Below, one piece after another: positions 24,264-36,522 of a stretch of 64,000 nucleotides of DNA. The translations under genes and the position numbers were made by a program. Every line of letters begins with the position of its first letter. Position 1 is the stretch's first letter. Location of the stretch: assembly GCF_901000735.1 (NCBI RefSeq), contig NC_081545.1, positions 35,643,634-35,707,633 of the forward strand. Reading direction: 5' to 3'. The notes below the pieces were generated by a model. The model was not told the DNA's origin, did not search any database, and was given only the letters and a program-made list of their open reading frames with translations. This DNA is from Corylus avellana (taxonomy: Eukaryota > Streptophyta > Magnoliopsida > Fagales > Betulaceae).

Positions 24264-25540
24264 TCATTGATAGTTGAAACGTGAAAGATTGTGAGCCACG
24301 ACAGGACTGGCATATGCATTTATAAGAATTAGAATATATTTTCACAAATACAAGACTGAAGATCAGCATATGCATTTATAAGAATTTGGTGTTCAGAAAT
24401 ACGACACAGAAGACCTGCATATGCATTTATATGAATTTGACAGCAGTCAGCTTTGCTGCAATTTTTCTAGCCATTATTTGTTTCTGTTGTTGCAAGTATT
24501 TTAGCAAGAATCTTCAACAGAGCATGATGAGATGATTGCCTGTTGACTTCTTAACTTCTGCACGAATGTTTTAGGAATATATGAATGTGGAAATATAGAT
24601 AAGAAACGGGGATATTTCATATAATTTTCCCTAATCGTTTTATTTCTGTCTCCTTATTCACTATAATTGCCTGCTTTTTGTGAGGAGAAAAGTATACAAT
24701 GGTTTCCATATTTGCCAAAGCTGCGTTGCATGATTTTGGGCAGCTTCACGGCCCATGACCAATTTAGCATGAATTGCACAGGTTTTTGACAATCTCACAC
24801 AAAAAATCAACATCCCAAACAATTCCTTTAGCTGAACATTAAGAAACCCAAACATTGTCAAGACATAGATGTATAATAATAACCAAAACAATGACAAATG
24901 ATAAACACAAAACCCAAAATCATCTAAAAACATCTCTTTCATCATTAACCGTCATGACCCATCGTTCCTTTTCAATCCCAGCACGTACTTCACCCATAAT
25001 TGTACACTGCCATTGCACCCAACTGGAACTCCCTATTTGAGCTTTATCATAGTAGAAACTTTGAATGCATTAGTTAATAAATAGAAAATATTGTGTTTGA
25101 TGTAATGAATAGTTCCGGTGATAACAAAATTCCACGATTATTGATTATTCTATGGCACAGATATATAATGATCCTTCAACAAAAAAGTTGACTATAATCA
25201 TGCGGAATATGAAAATATTAAAGAAATCTTTATCCTATATTCCTATTCATATCAATGTCCCAACAATTGCACTTCTGTTCTTCAAAACGACTCGTAGCAT
25301 AGCATCTTGCCGCACGACTTGCCAACACGTCAGTGCCTTGACTTGACTTCCTTCTAAAAGCGTTGCTCCACATAGCGGTTTTACTGCTAATCGAAAACGT
25401 TACCACCTAAAGCGATTTCAGTAAAAAGATACAAAGAAAAATTGACGAAATCCTTGAGATATTTATCTGACTTCCTATAATTATCCATTCCCGCCACACA
25501 CACACTGCAGCCAAAAGCTCCGGACACCCCCGGACGCACA
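24264..25540. other. UKL 3' region and intergenic
   Basis: The first 200 bases contain a three-copy imperfect repeat of GCATATGCATTTATAAGAAT (24310, 24366, 24417; spacing 56 and 51), probably in the UKL 3' UTR. The rest, up to the methyltransferase start, shows no supported gene. A clean leader of about 100 bases precedes 25541. Confidence 0.5.
24310..24440. repeat. Three-copy tandem repeat in UKL 3' UTR
   Basis: GCATATGCATTTATAAGAAT begins at 24310 and 24366, and a one-base variant begins at 24417. The spacer sequence between copies is also partly shared (…GACTGAAGATCA / GACACAGAAGACCT). It lies just after the UKL stop codon. Confidence 0.75.
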
Positions 25541-28500
25541 ATGCCTCTGTTCCTCCTCTCCACTCGCCCACCCTCCCCGCTCATCACCTGCCACGCGTCC
25601 CCCGGCACACTGCGCACCCGCCTTGTCCCTCCACCACCACCACCTTCTTTGCCTCCAAACCCTAACCCAACCCCTCTCCCCTCGCTAACTTGCGCCCTCC
25701 AGTGCTCTCACTTCCAATCGTACGTCCTTTTTTTCTTTCGTAGTTATTCTTTCTTAAAATAAGAATATATGTATGAACTGAATATTGTATTTCTGTGTGT
25801 ATTGAACTGTGGCTTTAAATATAAAGAATATTGTAACATTCTTTACAGATTAGTTGCTACTTTTTTTTAACTGCTTGATTGTTCAGGTGCTCCGGGTGTA
25901 CTCAGGAGCTCAATCTCCACCGTCCGACAATCCTCGACGAGGCCACCGAGTTCTTCAAGAGCATCGGGGTCTCAAAATTCACGTTTGATAGTTGTAAACT
26001 GGTACAGCCAGATAATTCCTCGCCTAATTTTTCAAAAGTTAAAGCAACATTATGTAATTCATCTTTTTGCTTTCAGTGGGGATGGCGTTGCCGCGCGAAA
26101 CTGGCGGTTCGTGGCTCAGCGAAAAGCCCTCTCATCGGGCTCTATGAGGAGGGTACTCATAATGTGGTGGACATTCCTCACTGTAAAGGTCTTAGTAGTT
26201 TGAAATTCCTTTCACATAGTTTTGGATTTTGAATACTTAGCTTGTTTGAATTTTTGTTGTTGAACTTTAAATCTTGTTTGTATAGCTCACCATCCGAATA
26301 TTAATGCCGCTGTGGAACTGCTTCGACAAGGTCTACATTTTGTCTGAATAATTTTGATGGCGTAGATTTTGTTTACTGGGAGTTGATTGTTGAACTTGTT
26401 AAAAACAGTGAACTGCAAAGTAAAGAGTCAAACTCAGGACCTTTGCTTTGATGTCATGTTAATGCACTAATTATCCCAAAAACTTATGCCGAGAAGAAAT
26501 GGTGAATTTAATGATTTAATTAATATTCTAATAGAACTTATGTAAAATTTGTTTGTTCTTTTGGATGATATTTTTCAGGTATTATAGAGCTGAATGTTGA
26601 GCCGTATGATGAGGATCAGGGGACTGGTGATTTACGATATGTTCAGGTGACTGCTCGTAAGAATAAACAACTTTATTTTGTGTATATATTGTAAATGTAA
26701 TGGTTGTAGTTTTGTAAAGTTTTGGAATTTAACTAATGGTGGGTGTGGTGCAGATGGCCGTGACAACATACAACACATCGCTTCGGGCCTCTGAAAGATA
26801 TAGAAATGGTTACTAGCTGAATTCATAGTAAAACTATGTTGTTGTTTTGAACTTTTTACATTGAGCAATATAAGATTTAAGTTGATGAGCTTATAATTGC
26901 TTCCAGGTAAAGTACAGGTTGCTCTGGTTTGGAATTCGAGAAATGAGAATTCCTCTAATTCAAATAAACTTAATGCCTTGGCCAATGTGAGCTTGACACC
27001 TTCGTTTTCTCGTAACTGTTCTGGGGTGTTTATTTATATATTTTTTTTCTCTAATAATTTTATTGGATTAATTGCAATTATCCACCCTAAACTATGGGTC
27101 CATTTGCAATGTCCCACCAAACCACAAATTTTGTGGTCAAATATATTAACTCGAGATTAATTTACAACGTCACCCACATCGTCCAAATAAGTATCAAGTG
27201 GCGGATATTGCAAACTAATGCCCAATTAGGGTGTTGATTGCAAAGATTTGATTAGGGAATGTTAACATGACCCCATTGTTTAGGGTGGATAGTTACAATT
27301 GACCCTATTTTATTTGTATAAATGTTGCAGTTTTTATGGAGAAATGGTGGGCCAAAGAGCAATCTCCATTTAATACATTCTGTGTGGGCTAACTTTCAGA
27401 CATCGAGTAATAATGTGAGTTAAAAATGCTTTTATGAAGAAAAAGAGTATGAATAGAATGGCACCATATGTTTGTTTACAAATGAGCATATCTAAAGTAG
27501 CTTTATTGTAATAAAACTTTTTTCCATTTTGAACTCCATGAATGTGTGCCTTTTGCGCTGGTGTTGTAGGAACAAAAAGATGTAATCACAAAAGCTAGAA
27601 TGCTTTGAATAATTTTTTTTATGGTGACTGTTTATGTTGGGTTAGAATCCTATGAAATGATCAAAGAATATCAAAATATAAAGAAAAAATAATGCACTTC
27701 CTCGGATCACTTGACATGGTTAATATTTTCTTTACAATTATGTCTAATTTAAGTCAAATTATTTTGGTATAAGATGTGCTTGCTCAACTGCATGACTTAC
27801 TATATTCTCATATGTTCATAGCTGTATATGCAATATTGTTTGCATAGCTCACAAATTGTTGCATTTATTCAAAATATTAAAATATATGGAACTAAAAATG
27901 TGTAACTGATGATGCAGATAATTTTTGGCAATAGATGGAGACATCTTTTAGGAGAGAAAGACTTCTGGGAACATGTTGGTGGAATCGATATTTCTTTGGC
28001 TCCATCCAGTTTTGGCCAAGCAAACACACGGGTAGAGAAAATTTTTGATCAAGCAAACTCCTCTTCTTGTTTGATTGTTTATGGACATATTCTATTTATA
28101 GATTGATTATTATTCAACAAGAATGAACATGGGGATTGAAAGATATAATTTATGTTACATTCAGTGGTTAGTATGATGTATGGGCTAGAAGGCATAAAGA
28201 ACAGGAGTATTGGGATTTAGATCCTGCCTCGCTGTTTGGGATGCCCAAGTTTCTGCTAATCTAAGGGAGATTACACTTATCACCAAGCAAATGCCAAATG
28301 TGCTTCTGTTTGCAGTTTTAAATAACAAAAACTTGATAATTAGCTAGACATGCCTAATTTTATCTTATATTGACAAAATAAGAATAATACTCTGTCAAAT
28401 GCTAATTCTTTTCAGGCTTTTGATGTCTTGCTCCGGAAGTTACAAAAGTATGTCCCTTTTGGTGCATCTGTGGCTGATTTGTATGCAGGAGCTGGTGCAA

Positions 28501-30098
28501 TTGGACTATCATTAGCTGCCACCAGAAAATGCAGGCAAGAACTGAGATAGTTGCAAATACTCTGGGGCCTACGACTTGCTCTTTATGTTCAAAAGTTGTT
28601 CATTGTTTTTATTATTCTTTTCAGGTCTGTTAAATGCATTGAGATTAACAAAGAATCAAAGTTGTCTTTTGAGAAGACAGCTGACCGCCTATCACACATT
28701 ATTGAGAGCAGCGTCAGCTGGCATCATGCAGATGCTTCAAAGGTTGGTGTTTAACCGTATTGAATCTATGATTATATATGTCATAAGTTTTACCTCAGAA
28801 TCTTGTATATGCGGAGATCTCTCTGTAATTCCACATTGGTATAATACTTATGGACGTAATGATTCTATTAATATGAAACTCATATATTATATTAAAAAAA
28901 AAAAAATACCAGGCATAATATGTCTCTTGAATTATGGTAGCCTAATTGTTTAGCCTTTAGTTTAGCTATTGAATGTTTCAGGACTAATTCTATGATGTAT
29001 TTACAAGTCAACAGGAACCTCGTTCTTGGATAGTGGGGTCTGATGTAATTGTAGTTGATCCTCCTAGAAAGGGATTGGACCCGTCTCTTGTTGATGCATT
29101 ACAGAGTATACCAAGAATGGAGCTTAAAGCCAAGTCATCATTTGAAAGGTTTGGATACTTTAGTAGTCCCTAGAAATTTAAGTCTAGGATCTCATCTATG
29201 GTTCCTATCAAGACTGTTAATATCAGAGCACTAGGCAAGTTATCTAATGCATTATAATCTGTATGGCAACTTCAGTCCTCGCTCTAAGGACAAAGACGAA
29301 AAAAGACCATGGATTTTACGTGCTAGGGAAGATTCAGTTCAGATTGGAAGCGAAACAACTTCAGATGACAGTGAAGCACTGCCTGATACCCTTATTTATA
29401 TAAGTTGTGGATGGGAAAGCTTTAAAGAGGTACTCAATTAAAGCAATGGCTGGAAAATACTATGGAAATAGATTATACTTGATTATACTTTTTGGCCATG
29501 TTAATATCTGCCTTGATTATTCTCGATTTTGAGAATGTGGATTAGTTCATTAGCTAATTATGCAGCAATTGTTAACAGGATTGCAATTCATTGTTGTCGA
29601 GTAAGACATGGCATTTGGAAAAAGCTCATGGTTACAATTTCTTTCCTGGCACCCAGAGGTATTGTTCCCTTTCCGGTCTATTCCTTGCCCCCTCCCAATG
29701 TAGTGTGGGGTCTTTATCTGAGTACATCATCTGGAATGTAACTTTGTGTTACTTTATTTTTAAGTCATGTTGCAATCATATAGCTTTGTGTGACTCTAGG
29801 ATTTGAACCTATATTCCTAGCCACTTTTAGGAAGTTAGTTAAGAGTTTCAAAGGACTATGTTCTTGTCAACTTTGAAGACTCAGATATGTTCTAATATTT
29901 TTAAATAGAAAGATACTGACTGCATTTGCAATTTATTTACCCTCTAGTGAAGGGTTGTTAAATTTTATGTCAATATGTCCATGACAATTGATTTTTGGCT
30001 ATGTTTGCAGCATTGAGGTTTTGGCTGTGTTCAAGAGGGGTCAAGGAGTAGGCCTCAAGAAAAAGAAATCAGGAAAGAAAAAGAAGAAACCCTTGTAG
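25541..30098 (+). CDS. TrmA/RlmD-type RNA (uracil-5)-methyltransferase, likely plastid
   Basis: Fifteen exons: 25541-25719, 25887-26001, 26077-26188, 26286-26330, 26579-26646, 26754-26808, 26907-26986, 27331-27414, 27918-28031, 28416-28534, 28625-28742, 29015-29148, 29276-29429, 29579-29658, 30011-30098; 514 residues. The first 50 residues are Ser/Pro/Arg-rich and poor in acids, like a plastid transit peptide. CSHFQSCSGC carries the cysteines that bind an Fe-S cluster in RlmD-type enzymes. The SAM-binding motif I is VADLYAGAGAIGLSLAA; a DPPRKGLDP motif follows; the catalytic cysteine of this family lies in the SCG of YISCGWES. A basic tail (KKKKSGKKKKK) ends the protein. The expected reaction is m5U formation in rRNA or tRNA using SAM. 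Intron 10 uses a GC donor. Intron 7 carries a MITE. By gene order it matches At3g27180. Confidence 0.88.
27068..27310. mobile_element. MITE in methyltransferase intron 7
   Basis: The two ends are inverted copies: ATTATCCACCCTAAACTATG near 27077 and, reversed, CTATCCACCCTAAACAATGG near 27290. The element is about 240 bp, non-coding, and sits wholly within the intron between exons 7 and 8. The exact ends and the target duplication are unclear. Confidence 0.6.
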
Positions 30099-30495
30099 GG
30101 ACACACTGAGCTATGGCTTTAGCACGATGTTTTGCTAATGTCCAATTGGACTATAAGCAAGTTGCATGTAAGAAGACAGAAGATGCACTATGAGAGATGG
30201 GGAAATTGCATACAAAGAAGGAGAAGATGAATCGTGCATGAGAGATTGTCTGAATCAGAAAGCAATTGTCAGTCCATTCCTGTGTTGTTGGATTCAAAAA
30301 GGATTTGTTGTTCATCATTGACTGATATTTTGTATAAAAAGAACGGTTACAATGAAATGAAATTTGATATCATTGCAGTATCTCATCACTTTACTTCAGA
30401 ATTTGATGAAAGAATAATTGTGAAAATAATTAAAAGGAATACAGGAAGAGACATGTTGCTTCAAGAAAGGTGCTAATTTGGTGATTATGAGAGAC
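30099..30495. other. Converging 3' ends, methyltransferase and CLC
   Basis: Only about 400 bases separate the methyltransferase stop from the CLC stop on the opposite strand, so both 3' UTRs must lie here and may overlap. No other feature is seen. Confidence 0.6.
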
Positions 30496-33400
30496 TCAGT
30501 TCCCCTTTTCTCTGCCCTTCGAACTCACCTCCAAATGAGGAATGGCTGTCAAAATGTTGTAGGGCCTCAAGTCCTGCCGGGTCAAAATCCCAACCACTGG
30601 AGGCACCTAGAAATGGAACAGAACATTAGGTTAGTGTTTTTCATTCGAAATATCTATTTCTAGTATACCTATATGAATGACCATCTAGAATAGTTATATG
30701 CAAAACACTCCCATTTCATTTGAGTTTTGGAAAGAATAAACTTAAAAGAGTTAATATACAATTGAAAATATATATATATATATCTCATTGACTCTCCTTT
30801 ACGTGTGCATTTAGACTAGTTAGAGTAAATGACAGATGCTTATCAACTCACCCCGGCTGCTTGATACTTGGGTACAATTAGCAAATGGCGAAGTCCCACC
30901 TGCCTGAAAAGCACCATGGCCTTTGCCACTGACATGCTCTCCAACACAGTGTAAGGTGTTGTATTGGTGAGAGGATGCAGATCAACATACATCTCCATTT
31001 CATCCCTTGTCACTGCCACCTCCTCAATTTTTCCTTCCCTCCCAGCCAGATCAACCCAGGTAAATTTCTCTCTCACTTCCCACTCCTCTGTTCTTCTTTT
31101 CTCTCTTAAGAACCATTTTTTCTTCAGAGCTTGAAGAAGGTGAGCTCTTAGGACTATTCCATGTAGTTCAGTTGCCCCAGTGGCTAGTCCCACTGGTGGC
31201 ACCTCCCCATCATCTACAACAGGGAAGCCATTGTGTGTTGTATTTCTCAGGACATCCACTATACGGGCCACCTTTTCCACTCCATGGAGGGTGACGACCG
31301 GGGGCTTGGCATCAGCTAGCTCACCAACAGTGATATTTCTCATCCATGGTTCTGGATGTGCGTCCAAGAAAGGCAGGCCTTTTAAGTCTAGTATAATCTC
31401 ATAGATGCTGGGATTGAAACTGTCTCCAACAGTTTTGGCAATTAGGAGCACAATCATTGTTATGGGTAGTAAGAGAAGGTTGTTGGTGAGTTCAAGGAAT
31501 ATTACACAAAGTGAAACAGTCATCCTCATTGAGCCAGCCATGAGCGAGGCTGCACCAAGTACCGCAAAGAGCCCCTGGTCAATATCTGTATAAGACCCCA
31601 TGGCTATTCCTAGCAGGCGGCCATAACCTGAGCCGATGAGGATGATTGGGAGGAAAAGTCCAGACGGCACAGCAATTCCAAAGGTAAACAATCCTAAGAT
31701 GCAATAGAGTGCAAAGAAGATTAGGAGGGAGGGGATTTGATATTCTGTAGAAGTGTTTGTGGAGAAGATGTTTCGGACAGCGTCATCATTTGTTGTAAGG
31801 AGTAGAGTGGCTAGGTCATTGTAGTAACCATTTGGGCAATTAAATTGCTTGAAGTTGCCAGACCGTCCATTGGTGGGGCATTCAGTTGCTGAAAGGGTGG
31901 GATCGCAAGGCCGGCATTCGACTAGAAAAGGGAGACCATATTGGCACGCTGAGGTGAAGAGTGAGACAGTGAGACTGAGAAGGATCTTATGCATTCGTCC
32001 CATCCTGCAACAACATAAACAAACACAATACTGATTTCTAACCCTGTTTGCTTTATAATGAATAGAATAGTATGAAGTTAGCCTGAATTTTGCTGTTTGT
32101 TTGCCAGGTTTGCTTTATATTGAATAGAATGAAGTTGGATATGATACTTACTGATTGATGAGACTGTAGAGTCTGAGGATCTTGTGCATAAGATAGTTGT
32201 AAAGGCTTCCCAAAATTCCACCAATAATGCCAATTACAACTACTGGGATGATATCCATCACCTGATACCTTACAGTAACATTGCTCACATCAAACATGAT
32301 AAGCCCTCCTGTCCCGAAAAGTCCACATTCCCCAGTACTGCATATTTCAATAAAAGCCCTGAGCACCACCACCACAACCGCCGTGCTGAAGAATGTTCTC
32401 CAGAGGAGAGCACTCCTCCACCATGTAGCAACCTCTTCAAGAGAAAAGAGAACACCACCCACTGGAGCTCGGAAAGCTGCACAAACTCCAGAGGACGCAC
32501 CACTGGTAATAAGATCACGGCGGTCCCTGTCGTTGTCGAAGTAGTGAATCCAGCGCCCTTTAAGCCTGTAATTGTTAGGCCCGCCTTGGCCTAGTAAGGA
32601 AGCAACGCAGCAGCCAATGTGTACCAACGGCCCTTCTTTTCCCAGATCTAATCCAGCCGAGACAGCTCCTATGCTACCAACTATCTACACCAGTGAAAAG
32701 ATTTCAGGCCGCTTAGCTTCTAACAAAGAAGTGACATATACAAGTGGGCATTTAACATTGCTTTTAACCCTGACTGGAATCTTGGTTTCTAAATCACTGG
32801 ATCCAATTCCGAAGAACTGCACTTGTAAGGATTTTTTTTAAAAAATAAAAATAAAAATTCTTCTCTACCGACTATAAATCCTATTAGCTTTCAAGACTTT
32901 CTAAATAAAATTGAATTAAATAAATATTCATTCACCTATATTCCACAAAATTTGCCGCTGGTCAGCATTGACGCATTGTCAAAATTGACATCTCCTAAAA
33001 AAAATAGTGCATTGATAAGTGAGTTCTGATTGGAAGAAATTTGTATCTGGTGCTAGCCAAGTGTTCCAGTAATAAAAAACCCACCAGAATCCTTCCTCCC
33101 AAATCAAATTCTCTGTTTTAGCAGACAACCCATCATTAAAACTATAGAGACCACATAATCTGTGAAAGCCAACGCACCTTGACGATCAACGTTGCAGCGC
33201 CAAACATGTTGGGAGTGTCCACTCCATTAAGATAAGCTTTGATTTCAGGTATCCCAGGCCCAGCTGCAGTTGGTGCAAAACAGACGCATAAAACAGCAGC
33301 AGACATAGTCAGAAGAAAATTAGCCCCCGTGAAATAGATAAATCCCATAAAAAACCTGCACCAAATTCAAAAAAGGTATACAATTACATGTGTACAAGTT

Positions 33401-33955
33401 TCAACATTCGAAAATGAAATGGTGGTGATGAGAACCCAGAAGGGATATCGTCAAACCTTTTCTTCTGAACTAAGTGAACAACTGCAAGAAGCTTGAAGCC
33501 AGCAATGTTCTCAATGGCAAGATTGATGAGGGTAGCAATTAAACCAGTGAGAAGTCCAACAAGAAATGCCAATGCCCATTTCAAGAATATATACTGCAAT
33601 ACTTGGATTTTGGATCTGCTTCTCCAGTCATGCTTGAACAGATCATTCTCATTGATCCTGCGCATCAAAGCAACTCTCAAGTTTCATCTATATATATATA
33701 TATATACGTGAATGTTTCTTCTAAGAACAAGAAGATGGTATGATTATGAATATAGTCATACTCATAGTCCAAGCTCTCTATATGGGAAACTTTGGCTCCA
33801 ACCATGGCGAGTGGATTGGAGGAAATCGTCCTACTTCTCTTGAGGAGTAGCTCGTTTAGTGGATTGCTTTCTGGGTCTATCTCTTCTTCATCTGCTTCTC
33901 CTTCCATGTTGTGGGTGGCTTCTGCTTCTGTAAATTCTCTCGATTCTTCCTCCAT
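30496..33955 (-). CDS. CLC-B: CLC-a/b type vacuolar nitrate/proton exchanger
   Basis: Six exons on the minus strand (33762-33955, 33457-33657, 33178-33355, 32152-32684, 30852-32004, 30496-30606) encode 789 residues. The last exon, 37 codons, completes the second CBS domain (VVGILTRQDLRPYNIL). The N-terminus MEEESREF is cytosolic and acidic. The anion filter is GPGIPE (164-169) with Pro165, the residue linked to nitrate preference in AtCLC-a. The gating glutamate is Glu208 in GKEGP and the proton glutamate is Glu275 in FSLEE; all three keep a constant +5 offset from AtCLC-a numbering as I remember it. GIAVPSGLFLP supplies the third filter segment. Two CBS domains follow. The protein should exchange nitrate for protons at the tonoplast, storing nitrate. 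Gene order points to CLC-B (At3g27170) rather than its duplicate CLC-A. The start is the first ATG giving the family N-terminus. Confidence 0.92.
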
Positions 33956-36522
33956 TGGAGCAATACAAGGAAACACAGAAAACCTTCGAAGCTCTAAAGT
34001 TGGTGGTGCTTTTGTTGGTTCTGGATTGGAGGGGGAGTTATTATGGTGCAATCTACATGTCCATACTTGCTTTGTCTTGCTAGAGCTTTTATAAACACAC
34101 ACTTTGATTGTATATGAATACGAACTTTGAAGGATCGAGGCTGTTTGAGGCTGTTGCAATAATTGATGAGGGGTGGACGTTTGGTAATAAATGATGACTA
34201 TCAATCTCAAATCTCATTCATTTTTGGCTTAAAGAAGCCATGCTATACTAAACTATATATGGAAAATTCTTTTGTATTATTTGCTTCATTTCTTGAAACC
34301 AATTTTTTTTTTCATCATTGTATTATGGATTTCCCTCAAAATCCAGTCAGAAATGACAATTTATTTTCAAAACTATTCTATTTCTAACAAAATTTTCCTT
34401 TAAATTGAGATAGAGGAAATTCTTTTAACTCATTTTTAATCTATTAATTAAAACTGACGTCTACACTATAAATATGTTAGTTTAATAGATTCCAATAGAA
34501 AGATTTTATTCAATCTTTTAACAAAACCTTTTTAATTCTAGCATTTGATAGTAACATATTTCACGTGATTTGCGTATTTTTATTCTTAATTCACGTCTCT
34601 ATCTATTTTATTAGATTTAAATTAAAATAATGTTTTTTTTTTTCATTCACCATTGAACAAATTGACGTTTCTGGGTCAAACCAAATCACTGCTATATCCT
34701 TCCAATATTGTTGGTGCCGTGCACTTCACCTTGAAGTCCTCTGACATATTTGCCAGTACAAAATATTCTGCAAACAATCAGTAATGCATATCCATTTAGC
34801 CTATTATTGATAGCACACATATATTTTTGGACAATTTTTTTTTTTTTTTTTTTTTCAATTCAATCTATTAAATTAACGTCTGTACTTAGAGCATTTAATT
34901 TTCATATACATGTAATAATGCAAGTGATCTGTTGATCTTATTAAAAATATATGTGAGAATCATATGTTAGTTTAATAGACTGGGTCTTTCAATCTAGTTT
35001 TTTACAACATATATATATATATATATATCAAGTTCTCTAATCCAGTTTTTTTTTTTTTTTCGAAAAAAAAAAAAAAAACTTTTACAATATTCTACGTATT
35101 CTGAATTGTATAAACCAAATTCTGAGATTCATGATTGCTACTTGGTCATATGTTTTGTTGTGTCAACTAGTTATCTTCTTCCTAGCTCCTTGACAGTTAA
35201 GCACCGCTTAACTGGCTAGAGAATAAATCGTGTAAATGACATGTGGCCCGTTATGATCAGCTGATTGCACAGATCAACGGTGCATAATAAACCGACCCTT
35301 CAGGTGTTCGAAACGACCACCTTATCCTCAGTTTCATAATGGCAAAATAATAATGAAAACATGCTCCTCGATGCGGATTTCTTAGGCTGAAATACACGGG
35401 TACGTATATGGGACCCCACATATCAGCAATTTCTCATTCTTCATGTAATCATGTTCAATAAAAGTGGGACCATGTTACTTGCAAAAAAAAAAAAGGTGGG
35501 ACCGGACACGTGGCAATCATAGGAGGAGTTTACTTAAAATAAATAAATAAATAAAATAAATAACTTCACTTAAGACTCCTAAACCACTAAGTGTTTTGAG
35601 AAGACTTTTTATATTTTAAAAACTCTCAATTTCACTACCTAACCTTTCAATTTGATACAATTGACCCTTCCGTCAATTTTTGCAGTTAAACCCTAATGGA
35701 TACCATTAAAAATACTAAATTACCCTTCACTTTTTTTTTAAAATTTTTAATTTGAAATCAATAGTAAATTTGAAATTTTATAAAATGTAATGGGTATAAT
35801 TGTTATTTTATCACTTTTAACGTCCATAAAATTGACGGAGGAGTACATTGAATCAAATTGAAAATTCAAATGGTGAAATTGAGAGTTTTTGAAATTTGGA
35901 AAGTGGGGTATTAAGTGAAGTTTTTCCAAAAAATAATAATAAAAAAAGTGGGACCGGACATGCGTTAAACATCGAAGAAGTGAATCCCAAGATGTTTATA
36001 TTTCTTAAACTGGATTGAAATACGTATGTCTTTTGTGTCTTATTATGGAACGCGTGTTTAGATTTTAATGGATACAATTCTAACTTAATCGAAACTCAAG
36101 TCAAACTCACTTTTTTTTGTTCTTTTTTCTTTTTCTTCAAAAATCCCATTAATAACAAAAGAGATATAGATGGACATGTTTTTTCAGATAATGTTATAAA
36201 GGAAAAACATTTAGTCTAGGATATTGCTTATGAATAAGAAAAGTAAGATGATTGTTTTTTTTTTTTTTTTTGTAAGATGATTGAGTCAAGTAGGGTTTGC
36301 ATTGAATTACTTGCTCAAAAGAGAAGCAATGAAATCCATATTATATTAAAAGTGCATGCATGGAAAGCATTTATTCATACATGGATGTATGCATATAAAT
36401 GGCAGGTATCTTTTCAGATTACTCTTTGATTCTCTGTTGTAACGTTTGGGATTTCTTCTTTATACCAATGAAAACCCTAGTAATAGCTTCGTAGAGTTGT
36501 TTATTAATCAGTGCATGAAGAG
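33956..36522. other. Intergenic between CLC and glycosyltransferase
   Basis: This holds the CLC leader and promoter (minus strand) and then A+T-rich DNA. Poly-T runs lie near 34838 and 35048. A foldback MITE occupies about 35571-35922. The phrase GTGGGACCGGACA occurs on both sides of that MITE (about 35496 and 35947). No gene is seen. Confidence 0.5.
35571..35922. mobile_element. Foldback MITE, about 350 bp
   Basis: The left end AACTTCACTTAAGACTCC and its following 110 bases (AAAACTCTCAATTTCACTA, TTTCAATTTGATACAAT, CCGTCAATTTT) recur inverted at the right end (AAAACTCTCAATTTCACCA, TTTCAATTTGATTCAAT, CCGTCAATTTT). It is non-coding and diverged. Confidence 0.6.

Noticed and set aside
32148..32627. 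Stand-alone short channel protein starting at an internal Met
   Set aside because: It is exon 4 of the CLC gene; splice sites on both sides join it in frame to its neighbours.
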